Below are positions 24,848 through 32,164 of a stretch of 64,000 nt of DNA, one piece after another (position 1 is the first letter of the stretch; the number at the start of each line of letters is the position of its first letter). The stretch comes from JBEIFW01 sp046081125. GTDB taxonomy: Bacteria; Actinomycetota; Acidimicrobiia; Acidimicrobiales; Ilumatobacteraceae. The notes under the pieces were generated by a model, which did no database searches, had not been told where the DNA came from, and saw only the letters and a list, made by a program, of their open reading frames with translations. The translations under genes and the position numbers were made by a program. The stretch is from NCBI GenBank assembly GCA_046081125.1, contig JBJTVH010000004.1, positions 1 to 64,000 of the forward strand, read 5' to 3'.

Positions 24848-26125
24848 CTACGACACCGCTGCGCGCTCCATTGCGTCGCTGATGGCCACCGGCACCGGGG
24901 CCAGGCCGTGATGCGCCACCCCGGAGGCGCGCCGGGCGCGCGCGGCACCCGGGTCGTCGAGTGCGCGGATGGGCATGCCACCGGCGACGGCGAGCTCGAG
25001 GAGCGGGGTTGCACCCGCCGGCGCGAGCTCGCCCAGCCCGGCGACCAGCACCGAACCGTCGCTGCGCCGCCAGACCTGCTTGCGGCCGGGCAGGGTGCGC
25101 TTGCCCGGCGAGTGCTTGCGCCGCGGACGCCCGCCGGACTCCACCAGCTTGTAGACGGCACCGAGGTGCGGCGCATCGGCGCTCGTCCCGAACCGGGTCC
25201 CCACCCCGAACCGGTCGATCGGGGCGCCGGTCGCCAGCAACCGGCGCACCTCGCCGGCATCGAGGTCACCGGACACCAGGATGCGCACCCCGGGGTAGCC
25301 GGCGGCGTCGAGCCGGGCCCGCACCCCGCAGGCCAACTCGGCCAGGTCGCCGGAGTCGAGCCGGACCGCCGCGCAGGCGTGACCGACCGTGCGCATCGCC
25401 TCGATCGCCCGCTCGGCACCCACCAGCGTGTCGTAGGTGTCGATCAACAGCACCGTGCCCGGGCCGTGATGGCGCAGGAACGCGACGAAGGCCGCCGTCT
25501 CGTCGTCGTGGGCCATCACGTAGCTGTGGGCCATTGTGCCCGCCGGCGGGATCCCCCATCGGTGGGCCGCCTCGACGAGCGAGGTACCGGCAGCGCCACC
25601 GACCCACGCGGCCCGGGCGGCGGTGCGGGCTGCATCCCCACCGTGATCGCGCCGGGCCGAGAAATCGACCCAGGCTCGCCCGGCGCACGCCTCGGTCAGC
25701 AGCGCTGCGGTGGTGGCGAGCATCGTTCCGACGGCGACGTGGTTCAGCAGCAGCGTCTCGAGGAGTTGACCTTCGAGCAGCGGCGCTTCGACGCTCAGCA
25801 GGGGCACGCCGGCGGGGAGCACCTCGCCTTCGGCCACGGCCCGCACGGAACCGCGGAACCGGAATCCGGCGAGATGCTCGACGAAGGCCGGGGCGACGGC
25901 ACCCGTCGCTGCCAGCCATTCGAGTTGGTCGTCGGCGAAACGGAACCGCTGCACGTCAGCGAGCGCGGCGTCGATCCCATCGGCGACGAGCCAGGGCCGC
26001 CCGGGGGGCAGCGAGCGGACGAACAGCTCGAAGGTGGCCGGCACCTCGTGCAGACCCTCGGCATGCAGCGCCGAGCCCATGGTCAGCTCGTAGAGGTCGC
26101 AGAACAGCCCGAGCGGCGCGGCCAT
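24848..26125 (-). CDS. pncB: Nicotinate phosphoribosyltransferase
   Basis: 425 residues. It makes nicotinate mononucleotide from nicotinate and PRPP in NAD salvage. Motifs: CDLYELTMGSAL at the start, FSARRDHGGDAARTAARAA, GTMAHSYVMAH with the phosphorylatable-type histidine region, DTYDTLVGAERAIEAM, VRLDSGDLAEL and GVGTRFGTSAD. ATG 26125 was chosen over upstream codons because the family starts close to the LYELTM segment. A small hypothetical gene follows directly. Confidence 0.92.
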   Translation of the reverse strand: MAAPLGLFCDLYELTMGSALHAEGLHEVPATFELFVRSLPPGRPWLVADGIDAALADVQRFRFADDQLEWLAATGAVAPAFVEHLAGFRFRGSVRAVAEGEVLPAGVPLLSVEAPLLEGQLLETLLLNHVAVGTMLATTAALLTEACAGRAWVDFSARRDHGGDAARTAARAAWVGGAAGTSLVEAAHRWGIPPAGTMAHSYVMAHDDETAAFVAFLRHHGPGTVLLIDTYDTLVGAERAIEAMRTVGHACAAVRLDSGDLAELACGVRARLDAAGYPGVRILVSGDLDAGEVRRLLATGAPIDRFGVGTRFGTSADAPHLGAVYKLVESGGRPRRKHSPGKRTLPGRKQVWRRSDGSVLVAGLGELAPAGATPLLELAVAGGMPIRALDDPGAARARRASGVAHHGLAPVPVAISDAMERAAVS

Positions 26126-26184
26126 CTCGCCAGTGTCCCTGGCCGGGCCGGGGGCCCGGCCAGGGTCGGACGGTCCGACTGCGG

Positions 26185-26865
26185 TCACGCCCCGAGTCGC
26201 TCGGCGAAGAACGCAAGGGTGCGCTCCTCGGCGAGTGCGGCCGACACCGCGTCCCAACTGGCCCGCTGGTCGCAGTTGAACCCGTGCTGGGCACCGTCGT
26301 AGACGTGCACGGTCACCTGGGGCCAGGCGGCGGCGAGCGCCCGCACGTCCTCGAGGGGCAGCGCGTGGTCCAACTCGCCGTAGTGCATCACCATCGGCAC
26401 GACCGGGGTGTGGTCCTTCAGCGTCGGGGTCCCGCCGCCGTAGTAACTCGACGCCGCGGCGAACACGTCGCCGCACTCGATGGCGCAACGGGCGGTGAGC
26501 AGCCCGCCCCAGCAGTAGCCCACGACACCCACCTTGCCCGCCGAGGCGACCGCCGCGGCCGCCGCCCGCAGGTCGAGCATCACGGCCACCGAATTGGTCT
26601 TCACTCGGGCCAGTTCGATCCCTTGGGTCATGCCGTCGGCGTCGTAGCCGAGTTCGACGCCTCGCTCGACCCGGTCGAACAGCGCCGGGGCGATGGCGAG
26701 ATAGCCATGTGCCGCATAGCGATCGGCCACGGCCCGGATGTGCTCGTTCACCCCGAAGATCTCCTGGATCACCACCACGCCGCCGATCGGTGTGCCGGTG
26801 GGGGCGGCCCGGTACGCCCCCAGTTCGAAGCCGTCGGACGCCGTCAGTGTCAAGTGCTCACCCAT
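26185..26865 (-). CDS. Dienelactone hydrolase family protein
   Basis: 226 residues, typical length. Nucleophile Cys118 in VGYCWGG, acid Asp in YGELDHALPLEDV and His in GAQHGFNCD give the Cys-Asp-His triad of carboxymethylenebutenolidase, and VVIQEIFGVNEHIR is the conserved N-terminal region. It probably hydrolyses dienelactones or similar esters in aromatic-compound breakdown, but no ring-cleavage genes adjoin. ATG 26865 follows minus-strand TACGAT. Confidence 0.9.
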   Translation of the reverse strand: MGEHLTLTASDGFELGAYRAAPTGTPIGGVVVIQEIFGVNEHIRAVADRYAAHGYLAIAPALFDRVERGVELGYDADGMTQGIELARVKTNSVAVMLDLRAAAAAVASAGKVGVVGYCWGGLLTARCAIECGDVFAAASSYYGGGTPTLKDHTPVVPMVMHYGELDHALPLEDVRALAAAWPQVTVHVYDGAQHGFNCDQRASWDAVSAALAEERTLAFFAERLGA

Positions 26866-26872
26866 GGACGGG

Positions 26873-26878
26873 ATCGTA
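26873..26878 (-). promoter_or_regulatory. Leaderless-type -10 hexamer for the dienelactone hydrolase gene
   Basis: Minus-strand TACGAT ends 7 nt before ATG 26865. It shares two bases with the plus-strand hexamer at 26877. Confidence 0.5.
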
Positions 26879-26882
26879 GAGT
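26877..26882 (+). promoter_or_regulatory. Leaderless-type -10 hexamer for the polysaccharide deacetylase gene
   Basis: TAGAGT ends 8 nt before GTG 26891 and overlaps the divergent hexamer. Confidence 0.5.
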
Positions 26883-26890
26883 GCGGGACC

Positions 26891-27514
26891 GTGCGGGTGT
26901 CCTTGACGTTCGACAACGGCCCGACGGTCGGGGTGACCGACCGGGTGCTCGACGTGCTCGGCGAACGTGGTCTGCGGGCGTCGTTCTTCGTGGTCGGTTC
27001 ACAGCTCGAACGACCGGGCGCCCGAGCGCTCGCCGAACGGGCCGTCGCCGAGGGTCACCTCGTCGGCAACCACTCCCGCACCCACACCGTGCAGCTCGGC
27101 GTGTTCGACGACGAGCGCATCGCCGACGAGATCGACGGCGCAGCAGCGCTGATCGGCCCACTCGCCGGCGCCGAGCGGTGGTTCCGGCCCTTCGGCGGCG
27201 GCGGGATCATCGACGAGCGCCTTCTCGGGGAACGTGCGCTGGCCCATCTCCGGCAGGGGGGCTGGAGCGTCGTCACCTGGAACAGCGTCCCACGCGACTG
27301 GGAGGAACCGATCCGCTACGTCGACCGGTGCCGGCAGGAGGTGGCCGCGCTCGATTGGGCCGTGGTCGTGCTCCACGACCTGCCGACCGGGGCCATGGAC
27401 CACCTCGGCCGGCTGCTCGACGGGCTGGCCGCCGACGGTGCCGAACTGGTGGACCCCGACGCCGGATTCCCCGACGACTGCCTCGTGCTGCGCCACGGCC
27501 GGCCGGTCCGCTGA
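26891..27514 (+). CDS. Polysaccharide deacetylase (NodB/CE4) family protein
   Basis: 207 residues. CE4 motifs: LTFDNGPTVGVTDRVLDVL (catalytic Asp and metal Asp), LVGNHSRTHTVQLG (HxxxH metal ligands), WFRPFGGGG and VVVLHDLPTGAM. No signal peptide, so the substrate is cytosolic or the enzyme acts on a small amide. The DNGP form (rather than DDGP) is common in the urate/polyamine-type subgroup. The selenoprotein candidate starts 7 bp after its stop, so the two are probably one transcript. Confidence 0.87.
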   Translation: MRVSLTFDNGPTVGVTDRVLDVLGERGLRASFFVVGSQLERPGARALAERAVAEGHLVGNHSRTHTVQLGVFDDERIADEIDGAAALIGPLAGAERWFRPFGGGGIIDERLLGERALAHLRQGGWSVVTWNSVPRDWEEPIRYVDRCRQEVAALDWAVVVLHDLPTGAMDHLGRLLDGLAADGAELVDPDAGFPDDCLVLRHGRPVR

Positions 27515-27521
27515 GGCCCCG

Positions 27522-28094
27522 ATGCCGCATCTCGATCCCGTCCCGCCGGAGGCCGCCACCGGGATCCTGGCCGAGGAGTACGCCGAGGCGATCCGCCGGG
27601 CCGGGCGCATCTGGGGGATCGTCGCCGTCCAGAGCCACAACCCGCCCGCCCTGCGCGACTCGTTGCGGCTCTATGCGACGTTGATGTTCGGGCCCGGGCC
27701 GCTGCGGCGCGACCAGCGCGAGCTGATCGCCGTCGTCACCTCGGCGGTCAACGGCTGCGTGTACTGAACGCGCGCCCACCTGCACGACCTCCGGTCGGAG
27801 GTCGAGGACCAGGACCTGATCGACCGGGTGGCGCGCGACTGGCCGCAGGCCGGGCTGGCCCCACCGGAGGCGGCCCTGGCCAGCTACGCCGAGCGCCTCA
27901 CCCGTGACCCGGCGAGCTGCCACGGCGACCCGTCCTCGCTGCAGGGCTTGCGAGATCAGGGCTTCTCCGACCGGGCGATCAACGACGTCGTGCAGATCTG
28001 CGCGTACTTCAACTACATCAACCGCATCGCCGACGGCCTGGGGCTCGAACCCGAACCATGGATCGACGAGCTCGGCCGGGCCCGGGAGCCGTGA
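27522..28094 (+). CDS. AhpD/CMD-family selenoprotein candidate (CxxU, TGA at codon 82)
   Basis: Read through TGA 27765-27767 as selenocysteine, this is a continuous 190-residue peroxidase-related CMD protein. The helix NGCVY-U-TRAHLHDL places Cys79, Sec82 and His86 exactly as Cys130, Cys133 and His137 in Mycobacterium AhpD, so the Sec replaces the reactive cysteine. The frame stays open after TGA for 108 codons, with family-like helices (LTRDPASCHGD, DVVQICAYFNYINRIADGLGL), and ends in a GTGA overlap with the next gene. ATG 27522 lies 7 bp after the deacetylase stop. A SECIS-like hairpin follows at 27785-27804. The reaction is probably reduction of peroxides or other electrophiles. Confidence 0.85.
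27785..27804 (+). promoter_or_regulatory. Candidate bacterial SECIS element
   Basis: CGACCTCC (27785-27792) pairs perfectly with GGAGGTCG (27797-27804) around a GGTC loop. The loop begins 25 nt after the TGA. This meets the published bacterial SECIS criteria: spacing 16-37 nt, 4-16 bp upper stem, 3-14 nt loop with G in its first two positions. The E. coli fdhF loop also contains GGUC. The element lies within the coding frame, as expected in bacteria. Confidence 0.78.
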
Positions 28095-29164
28095 GCCTGC
28101 GCGTCGCCCTCGTCGGCGGCCCGATGTACGACGGGCTGTACCGTTCACTCGGGCTGTTCGACGAGGTCGAGGTCATCGTCCACGCCGATCACCCGACCCT
28201 CAACCGGGAACTGGCGCGCCGCCTCGGCGCCGGGGAACGGCTCGACCTGATCGCCACCCACTCGAAGTACGCCCCGTCGCAAGCAGCGTGGCTCACGCCG
28301 CTCGAGGAGTCGCTCGACGAGGTCGACCTCGACGCGTTCGCCGAGCGGGCGCTCGCGCTGTGCCGATGGCAGGGTCGGCTGCTGTCGTTGCCCCGCAACA
28401 TCGACGTGCGCACCCTGTGGGTCGACGCCGATGCTGTGCCGGCGGTGCCGACGACTTGGACCGACCTCGACGCGTCGGGGCTGGCGTTCGGGTTCACCGG
28501 CCGCGACAGCGGACTGTTCGGAACGTTCTTCGAGGTCGTCACCGCCTGGGGCGGGCGGTTGTTCACCCCCGACGGCACCCCGGCGCTGGTCTCGGACGTC
28601 GCCGGTGACGCCCTGACGATGCTGCGACGGCTGGCCGGACGCCTGCCGGAGTCGCAGGCAGAATGGCACTACGACGACGTGGACATCGCGCTCGGCGCGG
28701 GCGTCGTGCCGATGGCAGCTGCGTGGCCGGGCGGGACCGCAGCACTGCGGGCCACCACGGCCGGCCCTCGCCTGCGACCGCACCCGTACTTCGACGGCAT
28801 CTCGTACTCCGGCTGTCACTCGTGGGCGATCCCGACGACCTGTGGCGACCTCCCCGGGGCGGTCGCCCTGCTCGGCCGGCTCGGCTCGGCCACTGCGCAC
28901 CGGGTCGACGCCGTGGCGGGCACCGTGCCGGCCCGCACCGACGTGCTCGCTGCGATCCAGCCGGCCGACGCCGTCGACGCCGCGCGTTGGGACGTGCTGC
29001 GCCGAACGATCGCCGACGGCATGATCACCTACCCGCCCTTGAACCGGTTCCCCGAGATCGAGGACGCCTGCTGGTCGACGATCCGGGACGTGCTCGTCGG
29101 GCGGACCGCGCTCGGCGATGCCCTCGGGATCATGCAGGCGGCTGCGATCGCCGCTTGCGCCTGA
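28091..29164 (+). CDS. Solute-binding-protein-like, without signal peptide
   Basis: 357 residues resembling a type 1 extracellular sugar-binding protein: LDLIATHSKYAPSQAAWLTPLEESLDEV, RWQGRLLSLPRNIDVRTLWVDAD, TTWTDLDASGLAFGFTGRDSGLFGTFFEVV, VVPMAAAWPGGTAAL. The N-terminus (MSLRVALVGGPMYDGLYRSLG) has no leader or lipobox, so it appears cytosolic, which is unusual for this fold. It could sense a sugar rather than import it. GTG 28091 overlaps the selenoprotein stop, so the two are translated together. No ABC permease is adjacent. Confidence 0.76.
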   Translation: MSLRVALVGGPMYDGLYRSLGLFDEVEVIVHADHPTLNRELARRLGAGERLDLIATHSKYAPSQAAWLTPLEESLDEVDLDAFAERALALCRWQGRLLSLPRNIDVRTLWVDADAVPAVPTTWTDLDASGLAFGFTGRDSGLFGTFFEVVTAWGGRLFTPDGTPALVSDVAGDALTMLRRLAGRLPESQAEWHYDDVDIALGAGVVPMAAAWPGGTAALRATTAGPRLRPHPYFDGISYSGCHSWAIPTTCGDLPGAVALLGRLGSATAHRVDAVAGTVPARTDVLAAIQPADAVDAARWDVLRRTIADGMITYPPLNRFPEIEDACWSTIRDVLVGRTALGDALGIMQAAAIAACA

Positions 29165-29207
29165 GCACGGGGGGGCGTCGGCACCGGTCGGGGCGCACCG
29201 TCGGAGT

Positions 29208-29921
29208 TCAGCGGACGATGCGGACCCCGGTGATCCCACCGTCGAGCACCCACTCCGATCCCGTGGTGAACGTCGTGTCCGCGGCCAGGTAGGCGATGGC
29301 GTCGACGACGGCCTCGGTCGGCAGGAGGTCGCCGAGCGGTTGGCGGGCCCGCAGGGCCGCACCTGCGCCGGCAGGATCCGGGGCGGTCGCGATCAAGCGC
29401 CGCACCCAGGGACCATCGACGGTGCCGGGGCACACACAGTTCACCCGGATGCCGTGGGCCACCTCGTCGGCCGCCATCGCCTTGGTGAGGGCGAGTACCG
29501 CCCCTTTCGAGGCGCTGTAGACGGCCCGCTCGACGAGACCGACGACCGCAGCCACCGAGCACGTGTTGACGATCGCGCCCCGGCCGGATGCCCGCATCGC
29601 CGGCAACGCTGCACGCGAGACGTACGCCATGGCGAACACGTTGACGGCGAACACCCGCTGCCAGTCCGCAGGAGTCGCCGTCACCACGTCCCCGACGGCG
29701 CTCACCCCTGCGTTGTTGCACAGCACGTCGATGCGGCCGTGCTCGTCGAGCACCCGGCCGATCGCCGAGCCACACGCATCGGGGTCGGCCAGATCGACAC
29801 GCACGTCGGCGCCCTCGGCGACGTCGAGCCCGACGGCGACGTCACCCCCAGCGGCGAAGCGCTCCAGGAGCGCCGAACCGATCCCGCCGACCGATCCCGT
29901 CACGACGACCACCCGAGCCAT
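29208..29921 (-). CDS. SDR-family dehydrogenase, probable sugar dehydrogenase
   Basis: 237 residues: cofactor loop TGSVGGIGSAL, NNAG (CNNAGVSAVGD), catalytic Ser (NTCSVAAVVG) and YSASK, and SEWVLDGGIT at the end. Short-chain dehydrogenases beside fuconate dehydratase often oxidise L-fucose or 2-keto-3-deoxy-L-fuconate; that assignment here is inference from the neighbour. Asp in GLDVAEG suggests NAD rather than NADP. It is divergent from the enolase gene with overlapping -10 hexamers. Confidence 0.86.
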   Translation of the reverse strand: MARVVVVTGSVGGIGSALLERFAAGGDVAVGLDVAEGADVRVDLADPDACGSAIGRVLDEHGRIDVLCNNAGVSAVGDVVTATPADWQRVFAVNVFAMAYVSRAALPAMRASGRGAIVNTCSVAAVVGLVERAVYSASKGAVLALTKAMAADEVAHGIRVNCVCPGTVDGPWVRRLIATAPDPAGAGAALRARQPLGDLLPTEAVVDAIAYLAADTTFTTGSEWVLDGGITGVRIVR

Positions 29922-29927
29922 CGCGCG

Positions 29928-29933
29928 AGCCTA
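29928..29933 (-). promoter_or_regulatory. Leaderless-type -10 hexamer for the SDR gene
   Basis: Minus-strand TAGGCT ends 6 nt before ATG 29921. It overlaps the divergent hexamer by two bases. Confidence 0.5.
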
Positions 29934-29937
29934 CGGT
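29932..29937 (+). promoter_or_regulatory. Leaderless-type -10 hexamer for the fuconate dehydratase-like gene
   Basis: TACGGT ends 6 nt before GTG 29944; the spacer is the palindrome GAGCTC. Confidence 0.5.
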
Positions 29938-29943
29938 GAGCTC

Positions 29944-31233
29944 GTGACCCGCATCGTCGCCGCCCGCACGCTCGACGTGCGCGCTCCCACCTCGCGCACC
30001 CTCGCCGGTTCCGACGCCGTGCACACCGATCCGGACTATTCGGGCGCATACGTGTTCCTCGAGACCGACGACGGCCCGACCGGGGTCGGGATGACCTTCA
30101 CCATCGGTCGCGGCAACGATCTGTGCTGCGACGCGATCGCAGCGCTCGCGCCGCTGGTGGTCGGGCGCGAGCTCGACGAGTTCATCGCAGCGCCGGCGAC
30201 CTGGTGGCGCCGGTTGACCAACGACAGCCAGCTTCGCTGGCTCGGCCCCGAGAAGGGGGTCATCCACCTCGCAACCGCGGCGATCGTCAACGCACTGTGG
30301 GACCTGTGGGCCAAGGTCGAGGCGAAGCCGCTGTGGCAGTTGGTCTGCGACCTCACCCCCGAACAGTTCGTCGACTGTGTGGAGTTCCGGTATCTCACCG
30401 ACTTCTGCGACCGGGACCGCGCGCTCGACGTCCTACGGGCCGCAGCACCCGGCAAGGCCGCCCGTATCGCGGAGCTTCGACGCGACGGGTATCCGGCCTA
30501 CCTCACCTCGGCCGGCTGGCTCGGGTACCCCGAGCCGGAGGTACGCGACCGGTGCCGGCAGGCGCTCGGCGCCGGGTGGCGCAGCTTCAAGACCAAGGTC
30601 GGTGTCGATGTCAGCTCGGACATCCGCCGCTGCGAGGTGATGCGCGAAGAGCTCGGCGACGGCGTTGCGCTCGCCGCCGACGCGAACCAGGTGTGGGACG
30701 TCGGCACCGCCATCGAGTGGATGGGCCACCTTCGCCCGTTCGGTCTGCGTTGGATCGAGGAACCGACGAGCTGCGACGACGTGCTCGGCCACGCCGCCAT
30801 CCGCCGAGGGGTTGCACCGGTCGGGGTTGCGACCGGTGAGCACGCAGCGAACCGGGTGGTGTTCAAGCAGCTCCTGCAGGCCGACGCGATCGACTACGTG
30901 CAGGTCGACGCCTGCCGGCTCGGCGGCGTCAACGAGGTGCTCGCCGTGCTGCTGCTCGCCGCGGTCGCCGGCCGGCCGGTGTGCCCGCACGCCGGGGGCC
31001 TGGGGCTGTGCGAGATGGTGCAGCACCTCGCCGTCATCGACTACGTGTGCGTGTCCGGTTCGCTCGCAGACCGCACCGCCGAGTTCGCCGACCATCTCCA
31101 CGAGCACTTCGTGTACCCCTCGGTGGTGCGCGACGGGCGGTACGTCCTGCCCGAGGCGCCCGGCTACTCCGTCGAGCTGCACCCCGAGTCGTACGCCGCG
31201 CTGCGCTGGCCCGACGGGGCGGTGTGGCGGTGA
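29944..31233 (+). CDS. L-fuconate dehydratase-like enolase-superfamily enzyme
   Basis: 429 residues, matching fuconate dehydratases and longer than typical mandelate racemases. It carries SDAVHTDPDYSGAYV, TWWRRLTNDSQLRWLGPEKGVIHLA and ALWDLWAKVEAKPLW. The metal/acid-base residues are in SFKTKVGVD (Lys), ALAADANQVW (Asp), RWIEEPTS (Glu) and TGEHAANR, with a His in CPHAGGLGLCEMVQ. It would dehydrate L-fuconate to 2-keto-3-deoxy-L-fuconate in non-phosphorylating fucose breakdown. GTG 29944 is set by the -10; the end overlaps the aldo-keto reductase by GTGA. Confidence 0.9.
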   Translation: MTRIVAARTLDVRAPTSRTLAGSDAVHTDPDYSGAYVFLETDDGPTGVGMTFTIGRGNDLCCDAIAALAPLVVGRELDEFIAAPATWWRRLTNDSQLRWLGPEKGVIHLATAAIVNALWDLWAKVEAKPLWQLVCDLTPEQFVDCVEFRYLTDFCDRDRALDVLRAAAPGKAARIAELRRDGYPAYLTSAGWLGYPEPEVRDRCRQALGAGWRSFKTKVGVDVSSDIRRCEVMREELGDGVALAADANQVWDVGTAIEWMGHLRPFGLRWIEEPTSCDDVLGHAAIRRGVAPVGVATGEHAANRVVFKQLLQADAIDYVQVDACRLGGVNEVLAVLLLAAVAGRPVCPHAGGLGLCEMVQHLAVIDYVCVSGSLADRTAEFADHLHEHFVYPSVVRDGRYVLPEAPGYSVELHPESYAALRWPDGAVWR

Positions 31234-32144
31234 GCGAGCCGCCGGATCCGGCTCGGATCGGACTCGGTTGCGCGCCGTTGGGAAACCTCTACGAAGCGGT
31301 GGGTGACGACGACGCCGTCGCCACGGTCCTGGCGGCTCGGGCGGCGGGGATGCGGGTGTTCGACACCGCTCCGCTGTACGGCCACGGATTGTCCGAGCAA
31401 CGGTTGGGACGGGCGCTCGCCGGCCTGCCCCGGCACGAGATCACGGTGTCGACCAAGGTCGGCCGGCTCCTCGTCGACGGCGACCCGGGTCCGACGATCT
31501 TCGCCGACGTCCCGGCGCTGCGGCCCGTGTTCGATTTCTCCCGCAGTGGCGTACGCCGCTCGGTGGAGTCGAGCCTGCATCGACTGGGCCTCGACCGGCT
31601 CGACATCGTCCACGTCCACGATCCCGACGACCATGAATCCGACGCCTGCACCGAGGCGTTTCCGGCTCTGATCGAGTTGCGCGACGAGGGCGTCGTCGGC
31701 GCCGTCGGCTGCGGGATGAACCAGGCAGCGATGCTCCAGCGATTCGTCGAACGGATCGACCTCGACATGATCTTGCTCGCCGGGCGCTGGTCCGTGCTCG
31801 ACCACGACGACTCCGCTCGGGCGCTGCTCGACCGCTGCGTCGAGCGGGGCGTCGGCGTGATCGTCGGCGGCGTGCTCAACTCCGGCCTGCTCGCCGGCGG
31901 CGACACGTTCGACTACGGCCCGGCCGACCGCGAGCGCCGGGCGGCAGCGGGCCGGCTGCGCGACCGCTGCGCCCACCACGGTGTCGGTCTGCTCGACGTC
32001 GCTGTGCAGTTCCCGTTGCGGCACCCGGCGGTGCGCACGGTGCTCGTCGGTGCCCGCAGCACGGCCGAGGTCGAGGCCGACCTGCGGGCGAGCAGCACCC
32101 GGATCCCCGACGAACTCTGGGCCGACCTCGGCCTCAGCGGCTGA
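31230..32144 (+). CDS. Aldo/keto reductase (D-threo-aldose/L-fucose dehydrogenase-like)
   Basis: 304 residues: GLGCAPLGNLYEAVGDDDAVATV opening, FDTAPLYGHGLSEQRLGRAL with the catalytic Tyr, TVSTKVGRLL with the Lys, and DIVHVHDPDDH with the His. This opening and the (P)LGNL segment are typical of the D-threo-aldose 1-dehydrogenase branch, which oxidises L-fucose to the lactone. Coupled to the fuconate dehydratase-like gene by a 4-base overlap, it probably supplies its substrate. A lactonase, dehydrogenase and aldolase for a full pathway are not seen here. Confidence 0.88.
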   Translation: MSEPPDPARIGLGCAPLGNLYEAVGDDDAVATVLAARAAGMRVFDTAPLYGHGLSEQRLGRALAGLPRHEITVSTKVGRLLVDGDPGPTIFADVPALRPVFDFSRSGVRRSVESSLHRLGLDRLDIVHVHDPDDHESDACTEAFPALIELRDEGVVGAVGCGMNQAAMLQRFVERIDLDMILLAGRWSVLDHDDSARALLDRCVERGVGVIVGGVLNSGLLAGGDTFDYGPADRERRAAAGRLRDRCAHHGVGLLDVAVQFPLRHPAVRTVLVGARSTAEVEADLRASSTRIPDELWADLGLSG

Positions 32145-32164
32145 GGTCAGCCCAGAGCCGGCGG

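Noticed and set aside
27765..27767. Reading the TGA at 27765-27767 as an ordinary stop, giving an 81-residue protein plus a separate 88-residue ORF at 27828
   Set aside because: The first piece would end in the middle of the AhpD active-site helix, and the two pieces are in the same frame with coding sequence between them. A selenocysteine reading explains everything.
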